From: Thermoplasmata archaeon
GTDB lineage: Archaea; Thermoplasmatota; Thermoplasmata; Lutacidiplasmatales; UBA184
Direction of reading: 5' to 3'
Assembly (NCBI GenBank): GCA_022750435.1
Contig: JAKIVS010000003.1
Coordinates: 1-64,000 of the forward strand
Length of the DNA stretch: 64,000 bases
Shown here in pieces: positions 1-8,600 of this stretch (position 1 is its first letter; each line of letters opens with the position of its first letter). The notes beneath the pieces were generated by a model. The model saw only the letters and a list, made by a program, of their open reading frames with translations, ran no database searches and had not been told where the DNA came from. The translations under genes were made by a program, and so were the position numbers.

Positions 1-68
1 CGTCCGTCGATCCGCTTGCCGTCCGGGCTCAGCAGGACCGGGACCTCTTTCGCTCCAACGCTTCCCAT
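1..68 (-). CDS. rrp41: Exosome RNase PH subunit Rrp41, N-terminal fragment
   Basis: Only the first 22 codons are in the window. The fragment begins MGSVGAKEVPVLLSPDGK and then R-I-D-G, matching the N-terminus of archaeal Rrp41, whose DGKRxDGR motif opens the first RNase PH domain. Rrp41 is the catalytic phosphorolytic subunit of the archaeal exosome ring. The ATG (complement of 66-68) follows an AAAGGAG ribosome-binding site at a suitable distance. It lies 39 nt downstream of the Rrp4 stop on the same strand, the order of the conserved archaeal exosome superoperon. The rest of the gene is off the left edge, so completeness cannot be judged. Confidence 0.85.
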   Translation of the reverse strand, partial: MGSVGAKEVPVLLSPDGKRIDG

Positions 69-107
69 CTCGTGCTCCTTTCTGTATGGAATGGTAAATC
101 GAGGACT

Positions 108-944
108 CTAGAACGGCGCCGGACCGGCGTCGTCGTCCGAGTCGTCGCCGTCGTCGATCGGGCTCGGGGGCTCGAACGGGGGTCGGGTCGGCATCGGGCC
201 GGGGCTGCCGTCGGCGTTGCGGGGCGTCGATTCGCCGAGGTAGCCGGCGACCCGCTCGGTCAAGCCCGAGCGTTGTCCCTCCTCCTCGATCAGTCGAATG
301 GCCTCGCGCACGCGGACCATGCCCTCGGCGGGGCCGTCCACCCAGATCCGGCCGTTCTGGCCGACGGCGATCCGGCAGCCGGTCTGTTGGGTGAGCATCT
401 GAATCATGGACCCGCCCCGGCCGATCAGCCGCGGGACCTTGGCGGGGGAGAGTGGGATGACGGTGCCGCCGTCGACCTTTCCCAAGTCGTCGCCCAGCAT
501 AGTGACCCCAATGCGTCCGGTCGGGTCGAGGCTCTCGATCGCCACGACGACGGTGTCGCCGACGTGGAGGTACTGGCCGCACTCGCCGACGTCGATCTTC
601 CAGGGGGTACCGGTCATGTGGAGGGGGGCCCAGCGCGGCGCGCCGATGTCAAGGAGCCAGAACGTCGTCTGGACGTCGGTGACGGTCCCGACGACGACGT
701 CCTTCGGCTTCGGAATGTAGCGGCCGGAGAGCGGGATGACGCGGACAACTGGGGGTCGCCGCGAGAGGAGACCCAAAACGCTCGCGTACGTGCGCCCATC
801 GACGCGATACGTGCCCGGGCCCGGCTGGAGCCCGTGAACGTCGATCTCCTCACCTGGGAGTACTAACGTCCGTTCCCCGTCCGATCGGCCGGGAACGTCT
901 GTGCGGCCACGGCCTCGGTGGCCGCCGCGATGTCCATGACGCAT
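108..944 (-). CDS. rrp4: Exosome cap subunit Rrp4 (S1 and KH domains)
   Basis: Rrp4 forms the RNA-binding cap of the archaeal exosome and feeds RNA into the Rrp41/Rrp42 ring. The protein has an N-terminal exosome domain (LVLPGEEI near residue 27), an S1 fold (about 75-150, VGTVTDVQTTFWLLDIGAP) and a KH domain with the GxxG loop in PRLIGRGGSMIQML (about 165-230). An acidic tail of about 35 residues rich in D, G and P follows. The ATG at 944 is the only usable start in frame, but the first 20 codons (Arg/Gly/His-rich) are not conserved-looking and no ribosome-binding site is evident, so the true N-terminus is uncertain. It sits between SBDS and rrp41 on the same strand. Confidence 0.93.
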   Translation of the reverse strand: MRHGHRGGHRGRGRTDVPGRSDGERTLVLPGEEIDVHGLQPGPGTYRVDGRTYASVLGLLSRRPPVVRVIPLSGRYIPKPKDVVVGTVTDVQTTFWLLDIGAPRWAPLHMTGTPWKIDVGECGQYLHVGDTVVVAIESLDPTGRIGVTMLGDDLGKVDGGTVIPLSPAKVPRLIGRGGSMIQMLTQQTGCRIAVGQNGRIWVDGPAEGMVRVREAIRLIEEEGQRSGLTERVAGYLGESTPRNADGSPGPMPTRPPFEPPSPIDDGDDSDDDAGPAPF

Positions 945-980
945 TGCTGCTCGTGCACCGGGTCGCGCGACCGAGCCTGC

Positions 981-1676
981 TTATTTAACAAGCGCGGTCT
1001 CGGCGGACCCCTTCGTGCGCGCGTTGAGTTTCTCGTAGAGTTCGGTCTGCACTCCGGCGGGAATTTCGAGCATCGCGCTCCACGCGCCGTCGGGGAGCCA
1101 CTGCTCGTCCCGGAGCGGTCCGTACGCCTTCAATTCGCCGATCACGCGCGGGTAGTGCTGGGCGGGGACCTTCACCCGGACGCGCACGGTGTCGAGCCGG
1201 ATCGGGAGCAGTGGGCGCAACTTCGCGAGAATCTCGGGGATCTGCTGGTCGGCGGGCCGGAACGGGTCGATGTGGACCTTCGCCTCGGCCATCGCCGCCT
1301 CGATCCGGTTCGCGGGATGGGGTGCCCCGGTCTGCGGGTTCATGGCGGACCGGGCGATCGTTGTGACGATCTGGCGGTGCTTCGCCACCTGCAGCTGGTG
1401 GCGCTGCTCGGTCGTGACCTGCACTTCGCCGTTGAGGATGATCTCGCGGGCGATCTCGGCGAGATTCCGTGTGTGGAAGGTCTTCTCGAGGTGCTCGAGG
1501 GAGATCTTGTCGCCCTTCTTCGCGTCCTTGAACACCTGGTCGAGCGCGAGCTTGTCGGAGAGGTCGACGGTCCGCCCGTCGAGCAGCGCCTGAGCCGCCT
1601 CCGGGTCCACGAGGACCTCGAAGCGGGAGCCCCCCTTCTCCCAGCGTGCCACCACCGCGTTCTCGACCGTGACCAT
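981..1676 (-). CDS. Ribosome maturation protein SBDS/Sdo1 homologue
   Basis: SBDS is the archaeal orthologue of the Shwachman-Bodian-Diamond protein, which acts in release of the anti-association factor from the large ribosomal subunit. The 231-residue length and three-domain layout match the family. The FYSH domain contains GSRFEVLVDPEAA and the stretch LDQVFKDAKKGDK; the middle helical domain contains LAEIAREIILNGEVQ and NPQTGAPHPANRIE; the C-terminal ferredoxin-like domain follows. The gene lies 23 nt downstream of psmA and upstream of rrp4 on the same strand, its standard place in the archaeal proteasome/exosome superoperon. Confidence 0.95.
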   Translation of the reverse strand: MVTVENAVVARWEKGGSRFEVLVDPEAAQALLDGRTVDLSDKLALDQVFKDAKKGDKISLEHLEKTFHTRNLAEIAREIILNGEVQVTTEQRHQLQVAKHRQIVTTIARSAMNPQTGAPHPANRIEAAMAEAKVHIDPFRPADQQIPEILAKLRPLLPIRLDTVRVRVKVPAQHYPRVIGELKAYGPLRDEQWLPDGAWSAMLEIPAGVQTELYEKLNARTKGSAETALVK

Positions 1677-1699
1677 CGGTGCCCTCGAGGGCGAGTCGT

Positions 1700-2458
1700 C
1701 TACGCGCGCGATGCCTTCGCGCCCGAGCCGCCCGCGCTTGGGAGCCGGGCGACGTACTTCTGGCTTTCCTCGAGCGTCAGCCGGTGCGAGCCCTTCGTCC
1801 GGTCGAGCGTCAGCACCTCGACCTGGCCGAGCGTCGCCGACTCTTCCAGCGAGGCGCGGAGCCCTTCGAGCGCCAGCAGGATCGCCTGCTCGACGTCCAT
1901 GTGGGGCTTGTGCTTCGCCTCGAACAACTCCATCACGGGGCCCTTGTTCCCGCCAGTGGAGGTCGCCTTGAAGCTCGTGAGCGAGCCGGACGGCTCCGTC
2001 TCGTAGAGGTGCACGCCGGTGTCGTCCCAGCCGCCGACGATGAGGGCGGTCCCGAACGGCCGGACACCGCCGAACTGGGTGTACTGCTGCTTGTAATCGC
2101 AGATTCGCCGGACGAGGAGCTCGACCGAGATCGGCTCGGAGTACGTCACGCGGTTGATCTGGGCGGCGAGGCGCGAATAGTCGACGAGGACGCGGGCGTC
2201 GGCGACCAGGCCGGCCGTCGCGCAGGCGATCTGCTCGTCGATCAGGTGGATCTTCTCGAGGCTCGCGGGCTCCGCAAGCTTGGGGTTCGGAATGCGGCGG
2301 TCGGCGACCAGGACGACGCCATCCTCGTAGACGACGCCGGCGGTCGTGGCGCCACGTCGGACCGCCTCGCGCGCATACTCGACCTGGAACAGGCGGCCGT
2401 CGGGGGAAAAGACCGTGATGGCGCGGTCGTACGCCATCTGGCCGGGTTGCATCTCCAT
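1700..2458 (-). CDS. psmA: 20S proteasome alpha subunit
   Basis: Alpha subunits form the outer rings of the archaeal 20S proteasome and gate substrate entry. The protein starts MEMQPGQMAYDRAITVF and continues SPDGRLFQVEYAREAV, the invariant alpha-type N-terminal helix signature; it has no propeptide or catalytic Thr of beta type. The start at 2458 is preferred over an upstream frame reaching 2635 because the motif begins here, a GGGAG ribosome-binding site precedes the ATG, and a TATA box lies about 42 nt upstream. The 252-residue length is typical. It is the first gene of the superoperon running through SBDS and the exosome genes. Confidence 0.95.
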   Translation of the reverse strand: MEMQPGQMAYDRAITVFSPDGRLFQVEYAREAVRRGATTAGVVYEDGVVLVADRRIPNPKLAEPASLEKIHLIDEQIACATAGLVADARVLVDYSRLAAQINRVTYSEPISVELLVRRICDYKQQYTQFGGVRPFGTALIVGGWDDTGVHLYETEPSGSLTSFKATSTGGNKGPVMELFEAKHKPHMDVEQAILLALEGLRASLEESATLGQVEVLTLDRTKGSHRLTLEESQKYVARLPSAGGSGAKASRA

Positions 2459-2498
2459 CGAATCGGCTCCCGAGACGCGCGCCCCACGGATGCCCGGG

Positions 2499-2504
2499 TT
2501 ATAA
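2499..2504 (-). promoter_or_regulatory. TATA box of the psmA-SBDS-exosome operon
   Basis: On the minus strand the sequence reads GTTATAAC inside very GC-rich DNA. It is centred about 43 nt upstream of the psmA ATG, so transcription would start about 16 nt before the ATG, leaving room for the GGGAG ribosome-binding site. The intergenic region to the divergent gene at 2586 is only 127 bp. Confidence 0.6.
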
Positions 2505-2585
2505 CGGGGCGCGGGGCGATTACGTCGAGGTAGGCGGAGTTCCGGGCCGCGTCCCGCCGGCAACGGTAATGGGCGCCGCCGCGCC

Positions 2586-4709
2586 GTGGCGAACGCGATG
2601 GCGGAGACGTCGGGAACGAAGGCCGGGTCCGTCACGGCCCACCGCCTCGAGGGCGCCGCGAGCGTCTACCTCCGCAGCGCCGCCGAGCAGTCGATCGACT
2701 GGTACCCGTGGGGAACCGAACCGTTCGAGCTCGCGGAGCGCCTCCACAAGCCCGTCCTGATCGACATCGGCGCGGTCTGGTGCCACTGGTGCCACGTGAT
2801 GGACGAGGGGACCTACTCCGACCCCGAGGTCACTCGCCTCCTCGCAGAAGGGTTCGTCGCCGTCAAGGTCGACCGGGACGAGAACCCCGAGGTCGACCGG
2901 CGATTCCAGCGACAGGTCAACGCCCTCAGCGGCGAGGGCGGATGGCCCCTCACCGCGTTCGCGACCCCCGAGGGGGAAGTGTTCCTGGGCGGGACGTACT
3001 TCCCCCCGGACGACGGGATGGGGCGCCCGGGCTTCCGGCGCGTTCTCCGCGAGGTCGCCCGCCTCTACCGGGAGGAACCGGAGAAGGTGCGCCAGAACGC
3101 CTCGGCGATCCGCGGGGCAATCGAGCGCATGGCCGAGGGCCGCGCCTCGCATCCGACATCGACGGCGCACTTCGTCGATCGGATCCGCGCCGCGATGAAC
3201 GAGAGTTACGACCCGGTCCACGGCGGCTTTGGACACGCCCCCAAGTTCCCGCACGCGGCCGGGGTCGAGTTCCTTCTTCTCGACGCCTTCGCCCAGGGCG
3301 ACGCCCGCTCCGGGCCCCGCGCGCTCGAGACGCTCCACCGGATGGTCGACGGGGGCGTGTTCGACCAGGTGGGCGGGGGATTCCACCGGTACTCGGTCGA
3401 CGAGGGCTGGCACATCCCGCACTTCGAGAAGATGGGGGCCGACAACGGAGAACTCCTCGCCGCCCTCGTCGAGGCCGACCGGTACGAATCCCGGCCACGA
3501 TTCGGCGAGGCGATCCGGACGACGGTCGCGTGGGCGTCCACGGTGCTCGCCGACCCGGCCGGGGGGTTCGGAGCGAGCCAGGACGCGGACAACGCCCCCG
3601 GCGACGACGGGGGGTACTTCACGTGGAGCCGCAACGAGTTGAAGGCGGCGCTGAGTCCCGAGACGGCCAAGCTCGTCGTGCGCGCCTTCGGGGTCGGCAC
3701 CGACGGCCGAATGCCGCACGACACCGACCGCAACGTCCTGTTCCGACTCCTGAGCGACGCGGAGCTCGCGACGGACACGCACGTCTCCGAAGCCACGGTC
3801 CGACGTTCCCTGGAGGCCGCGGTGCAGACTCTCGCCGAAGTGCGAGGGCGGCGGGCCCCTCCCCTCGTCGATCGGACCCCGTACGCCGACATCAACGGCC
3901 TGTTTCTCCGGGCGTTCGCGCGGGCGTCGCGACAGGCGGGCGAGCCGAGCTGGCTCGCAACGGCGCAGCGGGCGGCCGACCGGTTCCTCCGCGAGGGATA
4001 CTCCCCCGAGGCGGGTGTTCTCCACCGATTGGGGAGCGCTGCGGTGGGAGGCCACGGACTGCTGGCCGACCAGACGCAGCTCGCGCTCGGACTCGTGGAG
4101 CTCGGCGGAGCAACGCTCGAGGCGAAGTACGTCACAGCCGCGCGCGGACTCCTCGACCTGGTCGACCGGGAATTCTCGACCGACCTCGGGCTGTACCGCG
4201 ACGTCGCACCCCGCCTGTACGACGGGCCCAAGGTCGGCGGAGTCGACAGTCCGGCCTACCCTCTCGAGGACACCCCCAACCTTTCCCCCAACGCGGCGGC
4301 GGCCATCGCCCTGATTCGTCTCTCCTCCCTCACCGGCGACGAGGCCCTTCGCGAGCGGGCGGCCCGATTGACCGGTGCGATGGCCGACCGGCTCGGGACG
4401 GCCGGTCTGTTTGCCGGTGGGGCCGCGTTCGCGGCCGCGGTTCTGGACCTCGTGCCCGCGCGGGTCGTGGTCGAGGGAACAAGCCCCGAGTCCGACGGCC
4501 TCGCCCGCGCGGCCGAACGCGCCTACCATCCGAACGTCTGGGTCTTCCGGGGGGTCCCCCCTCCGCCGTTCTCCCTCCCCGAGGAGCTCGGTGTCGGGCG
4601 CACGGGGTCGCGCGCGTTGGTCTGCTTCGGTACCCGATGCCTCGCCCCTATCACGGAGCCCGCGGCGCTCGGCGCCGCGATCCGGTCGGGGGGTCGCTCC
4701 CCGGCGTGA
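2586..4709 (+). CDS. Thioredoxin domain-containing protein, DUF255/YyaL (spermatogenesis-associated 20-like) family
   Basis: Large cytosolic protein of the DUF255 family: an N-terminal thioredoxin-like domain followed by an (alpha/alpha)6-barrel resembling N-acylglucosamine epimerases and glycosidases. The hallmark WCHWCHVM is at about residues 65-72, with cysteines 66 and 69 in thioredoxin active-site spacing, followed by FVAVKVDRDENPEVD and GGWPLTAFATPEGEVF. Later segments include FDQVGGGFHRYSVDEGWHIP and ASQDADNAPGDDGGYFTW, typical of the family. The 707-residue length fits. Its enzymatic role is not established. GTG at 2586 or ATG at 2598 could be the start. The 3' end overlaps the convergent phosphoesterase by 59 nt. 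Confidence 0.92.
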   Translation: MANAMAETSGTKAGSVTAHRLEGAASVYLRSAAEQSIDWYPWGTEPFELAERLHKPVLIDIGAVWCHWCHVMDEGTYSDPEVTRLLAEGFVAVKVDRDENPEVDRRFQRQVNALSGEGGWPLTAFATPEGEVFLGGTYFPPDDGMGRPGFRRVLREVARLYREEPEKVRQNASAIRGAIERMAEGRASHPTSTAHFVDRIRAAMNESYDPVHGGFGHAPKFPHAAGVEFLLLDAFAQGDARSGPRALETLHRMVDGGVFDQVGGGFHRYSVDEGWHIPHFEKMGADNGELLAALVEADRYESRPRFGEAIRTTVAWASTVLADPAGGFGASQDADNAPGDDGGYFTWSRNELKAALSPETAKLVVRAFGVGTDGRMPHDTDRNVLFRLLSDAELATDTHVSEATVRRSLEAAVQTLAEVRGRRAPPLVDRTPYADINGLFLRAFARASRQAGEPSWLATAQRAADRFLREGYSPEAGVLHRLGSAAVGGHGLLADQTQLALGLVELGGATLEAKYVTAARGLLDLVDREFSTDLGLYRDVAPRLYDGPKVGGVDSPAYPLEDTPNLSPNAAAAIALIRLSSLTGDEALRERAARLTGAMADRLGTAGLFAGGAAFAAAVLDLVPARVVVEGTSPESDGLARAAERAYHPNVWVFRGVPPPPFSLPEELGVGRTGSRALVCFGTRCLAPITEPAALGAAIRSGGRSPA

Positions 4710-5469
4710 CAATGGGACCCACGTCGGTCCCGTCCAGCAAGTACGCCCGGGCCGTGCCCTGACCCAGAAAGCGGTGGAACAGGAAGGAGCGGCTCCGCCG
4801 CGGTTTCTGACGGTTGAGCGCCTCCCTCCCCGCCAACGGATGGAAGGCGGGAAGCACGACCAGCTCGCGGGCGGCGAACTTCCTCGGCGGAGACTTCGCC
4901 GGCAGCGGGGGGAACTCGGCCCGGATCCAGCAGGCGAGCTTCCCGGAGGGGCTCGTTCCGGACGGGGCGAACCGATAGCCCGGATGAAGATGACCGGCCA
5001 CGATCCGTTCGCAGTCGAGGACCTCCTCCGACGGCCACCGATGGCCGTGGAACACGCCGACCCCGTCCCGGACCATCCCCCGGGCGGGGTGCACGACTAC
5101 CTCGCGCGGAAGATGAGGAACGAGTCCGACGTCGTGGTTGCCGAGCACGACCTCGGTGGAGATCCCCTCGGAGAGGAGCTTCGCGAAGAACTCGAAGACG
5201 ACCGGGCGCAGCGCCTTCGGCGTGCCCACGATCGGGTGCTTGACGTCCCCTGCCACGACGACCCGGTGTGCCTCGACGGATCGCACGATGCCCACCAGGG
5301 ATGCGGCGAGCCGGCGGGGGTCCGCCTCGGGTGGGGGCGGGAGGGAGCGAGCCCCCTCGGCGAGACCGAGGTGGAGGTCCGCGATCACGACCCAACGGTC
5401 GCGCGGGTCGGTCGGGTTCACCGACAGGGCCGCGGCACCCGGAATGGGGCGGATCGCCGCGGTCGCCAC
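4651..5469 (-). CDS. Metallophosphoesterase (COG1407, ICC-like)
   Basis: Predicted dinuclear-metal phosphoesterase of the calcineurin-like fold. The metal-binding signatures appear in order: VIADLHLG (DxH), VVAGDVKHP (GD), VVLGNHDVG (GNHD), FHGHRWPS and VAGHLHPGY (GHxH). The substrate is unknown; in other genomes COG1407 genes often neighbour lhr helicases, and an lhr-like gene lies 26 kb away here. GTG at 5469 is chosen because a GGTGGAG ribosome-binding site precedes it and the family's N-terminal strand starts soon after; the frame is open to 5661, and that upstream part is Arg/Pro-rich and unlike coding sequence. The tail of about 20 residues overlaps the convergent DUF255 gene. Confidence 0.85.
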   Translation of the reverse strand: MATAAIRPIPGAAALSVNPTDPRDRWVVIADLHLGLAEGARSLPPPPEADPRRLAASLVGIVRSVEAHRVVVAGDVKHPIVGTPKALRPVVFEFFAKLLSEGISTEVVLGNHDVGLVPHLPREVVVHPARGMVRDGVGVFHGHRWPSEEVLDCERIVAGHLHPGYRFAPSGTSPSGKLACWIRAEFPPLPAKSPPRKFAARELVVLPAFHPLAGREALNRQKPRRSRSFLFHRFLGQGTARAYLLDGTDVGPIVTPGSDPPTGSRRRAPRAP

Positions 5470-5664
5470 GACGCTCCACCCCGAGCCGGGACTAAGCGAT
5501 TCCTCCGCTGCGTACGGGCGAGACCGGCGAGCGACATCGCTTCCGACTCGGGAGTCCTCGCGAACCCCGCTCACGGCGGACCACTCCCCTTCCGGCCCCG
5601 AGGATCGGTTCGATGGCCGGCGTCGTCCCGGGGCGAGGGAGCCGGGGAAGGAGTGTGCCAAAGG

Positions 5665-5675
5665 TATTTCTTTTC
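5665..5675 (+). promoter_or_regulatory. Putative TATA region of the first surface-protein operon
   Basis: A T-rich run (TATTTCTTTTC) in GC-rich DNA is centred about 26 nt upstream of the ATG at 5695. This spacing predicts a leaderless or nearly leaderless transcript. A similar element precedes the paralogous operon at 56959. The rest of 5470-5694 shows no gene. Confidence 0.4.
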
Positions 5676-5694
5676 AAGACGGACTACGCGCCCA

Positions 5695-8600
5695 ATGGCC
5701 GCCGTCGTCCGCCCTAGGTTTTCTCGTCGAATTCTCTTGGCCGTGCTGCTGGTCGGGCTGCTCGTTCTGAGCGGACTCGCGTCTGTTCCCTCCGGCCGGT
5801 CCACCGCGACGCTCCCGGCGGCGCCCTCGCATCTCGCGCCGGCGGCGAGCGCCACCGCCGCGCCCGCGTCGCCCCGGCCGGCCGCGACCATCAACTATTC
5901 CGCGTACCAGAATGACTCGTCGATCTCGAACATTCCGTATTCCCATTCCGATTGCTATCCCTACGCCGGCCTGACGGGCTGCTACGTCCAAGCTCAGGAC
6001 CCGACCTTGGTCCAACTTCCGAACTCCCAGGTCGGCGTCGGCTACTCCGTCCTCACGACCTTCAACACGACCAACTTCGACACCTGCCCGACGGCGAACA
6101 CCACGGTGACCCGCGTCGCGTTTGCGGTCTCCCCCGACAACGGCTCCACGTTTGGGACTCCGGTGTTTCTGCCGACGGTCGCGAAACCGTGCGATTACGT
6201 CCAACAGCTCGAGCCGACGTTCGCGGTGTCCGGCACCCAGGTCTGGGGCGCGTACGTCACCACAAACGCCACCGCCGCCCAGCTGATCCAACCCGCGTTC
6301 TCCTCGAACCCCCCGGTTCTCCAATGGTGGAACCGAACGACGGCCGGCATCGCGATCACCAACTCGAGCGACAACGGGTCCACATGGAGCAACGCGACGT
6401 TGCTGCTCAACGGCTCGAATTTTGCGAACCCGGTGCTGACGTCCTTCGGCGCCACCCTCTATCTTCTCTACCAAAACATCTCGAATGGAACGACGATCCT
6501 GCCGCTCAGCGGCCTCTCCGGGGCCGACCCGATCTCGGAGCAGCTCGTCTACTCGGCCGATGGCGGTGCCACGTGGCACGGGCCGTATACGATCCCCGGT
6601 GAAAACGCCTCCCAGAACTACACCACGATCGGCGGCTCGATCGCGGTGAGCCAGGGCGGAACGGTCGCCGTTGCCTATGCGACGAACCGATCGTGTCTCA
6701 ACTACTGCTACGCGTCGTATTACGCCGCGAGCGGGGACGACATCGTCGACGTGACTTCGACGACGAACGGGACGAGCTGGTCCCCCATCCATACGATCGC
6801 GCCCGGCCAGGGCGAAATCACGCGTCCGTACGGCCCGGCTCCGCCGTACTCCTGTTCCCAATTCAGCCCGAGCGGGACCGGACTGTGCGGCCTGTTCGAG
6901 GACTCTCCGATGACCTCGGTGACCTGGGGCACGGGAGCGCACCTCTACGTCGCGTGGGAGGCCGCTCCGTTCCGGAACGTCAGCTCGACGCCGGCCTACT
7001 ACTACAACTACAACCACGTCGCGGTCTACGCCGGGGCGTCGAACGACTCGGGCCAGACCTGGAGCTGGTCGGAGGTCTCTCCCGCGCTCAGCAATCTGAC
7101 CGACGCCCAGGACCTCATCGACGAGCAGTGGTTCAACCCCGCCATCGGCTATTCCGGCGGGGTGGTCTACCTGACCTTCTCCTACGTGAACTGGGGCGAG
7201 CTGACCGGATTCCAAGCCTACGGCAACGGCTTCGCGACCAACACCTACAGCCAGTGGGTGGCGACGAGCGCGAACGGTGTCTCCTATTCCTCCCCCACAC
7301 TCATCTACATCTCGACCCGCAGCGACGGGCTCGCGTACTATCACGACATGGGGGTCCACGCCAGCGTGGGCTTCACCGCGTCCGGTTCGCCCCTGTTCGC
7401 CTACGCGTTGGCGGACGGTTGGTTCACCAACATCTTCCCCGGCACATACGACTTCGTCGTGACCCTCTCCGTCTCCTCGGCGTGGTCCGGCGCGACGACC
7501 ACGCTCACCGTGGACGAGACCGGACTGAAGAATGGAACCGCCTGGCAGTTCGCCCTCGATGGCGGATCCGTCACCACCACCTTGTCGAGCGTGACCATCT
7601 CGGGGATCCCCATCGGCCAACAGATGGTCGTGACGTGGCCCGGGACCCCCGTCTCGATCGGCTACCGGGACCTCCTTGAGCCGGTGATCAGCACGACCAC
7701 CTTCCCGACGTTCTTCGGGCCGTCGACGGTGTGGTTCAATTTCACGAGTTTCTACGGGATCACGTTCACGCCCGGTCCGAACGACTACTACCTCGAGGTC
7801 GAGCTCTACAATTACGCGGGCATGGAGTTCGGGTACAACTTCTACTGGGAGACCAACCTCTACGCGGGCACGGTGACGTACTATTCCGGCGGGAACCCCT
7901 TCCCGTGGTATCTCCCCTCGAACACGACGTTTGAGCTCAGCACCGTACCCTCCGGAACATTCGAGGCGTACTACTACACGCAACAGTTCGTCGACTATTG
8001 GAACGGGACCGGGGCCGGCTCGTACACCGGCTCGGGAAATGCGGCGAACCTGACGGTTCGGAGCGCGTTCAACGAGACCCTCTGGGACCTCGCCGTCGGG
8101 ACGTACTCGGAGGAGTTCGTCCCGCTCGGGCTCCCGGCCAGCTCCACCTATTCGTTCGACGTCGACGGAGCCGGGTACTCCTCCGCCGGGACGACTCCGA
8201 CGGTCGTCCCCGGGCTGACGACCGGAGGGCATTCCGTCACGAACATTTCGGCCACGGCCACCGCCCCCGGCTGGTCGTACTTCGGCCACTCGACCGCGGG
8301 AAACCCCGTGCTGGTCCCCCTGGTGGTCCAGGACAACCTGTCGTTCAGCTATGTCAATACCTCGGCCGCGGCGGGGACCGTGAGCTTCCACGCGATCGGT
8401 GTGAGCACCGGGGCTCCGTGGCAGCTCAGCTTCAACGGCACGAGCTACAGTTCGAGCACGCCCTGGCTCAACCTCACCACGCGCCCGGGGGATTACGCGG
8501 TCGCCGCGAACCCTGTCGTCTCCGCGAACGGATCCGCCGCCCTCGCCCCCGAGCCGTTCGGCCCGATCCTGAGCGTGACCCCCGGCGGAAAGTACGACGT

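Noticed and set aside
865-935. Short minus-strand frame starting ATGGACATCGCG upstream of Rrp4
   Set aside because: It reads plausibly for about 24 codons, then stops in a different frame from Rrp4. It could be the result of a frameshift in the Rrp4 N-terminus, but there is no evidence for either reading.
4375-5694. Upstream extension of surface protein A1
   Set aside because: The frame is open to 4375 but crosses the DUF255 gene and the antisense phosphoesterase; the signal helix begins right after ATG 5695.
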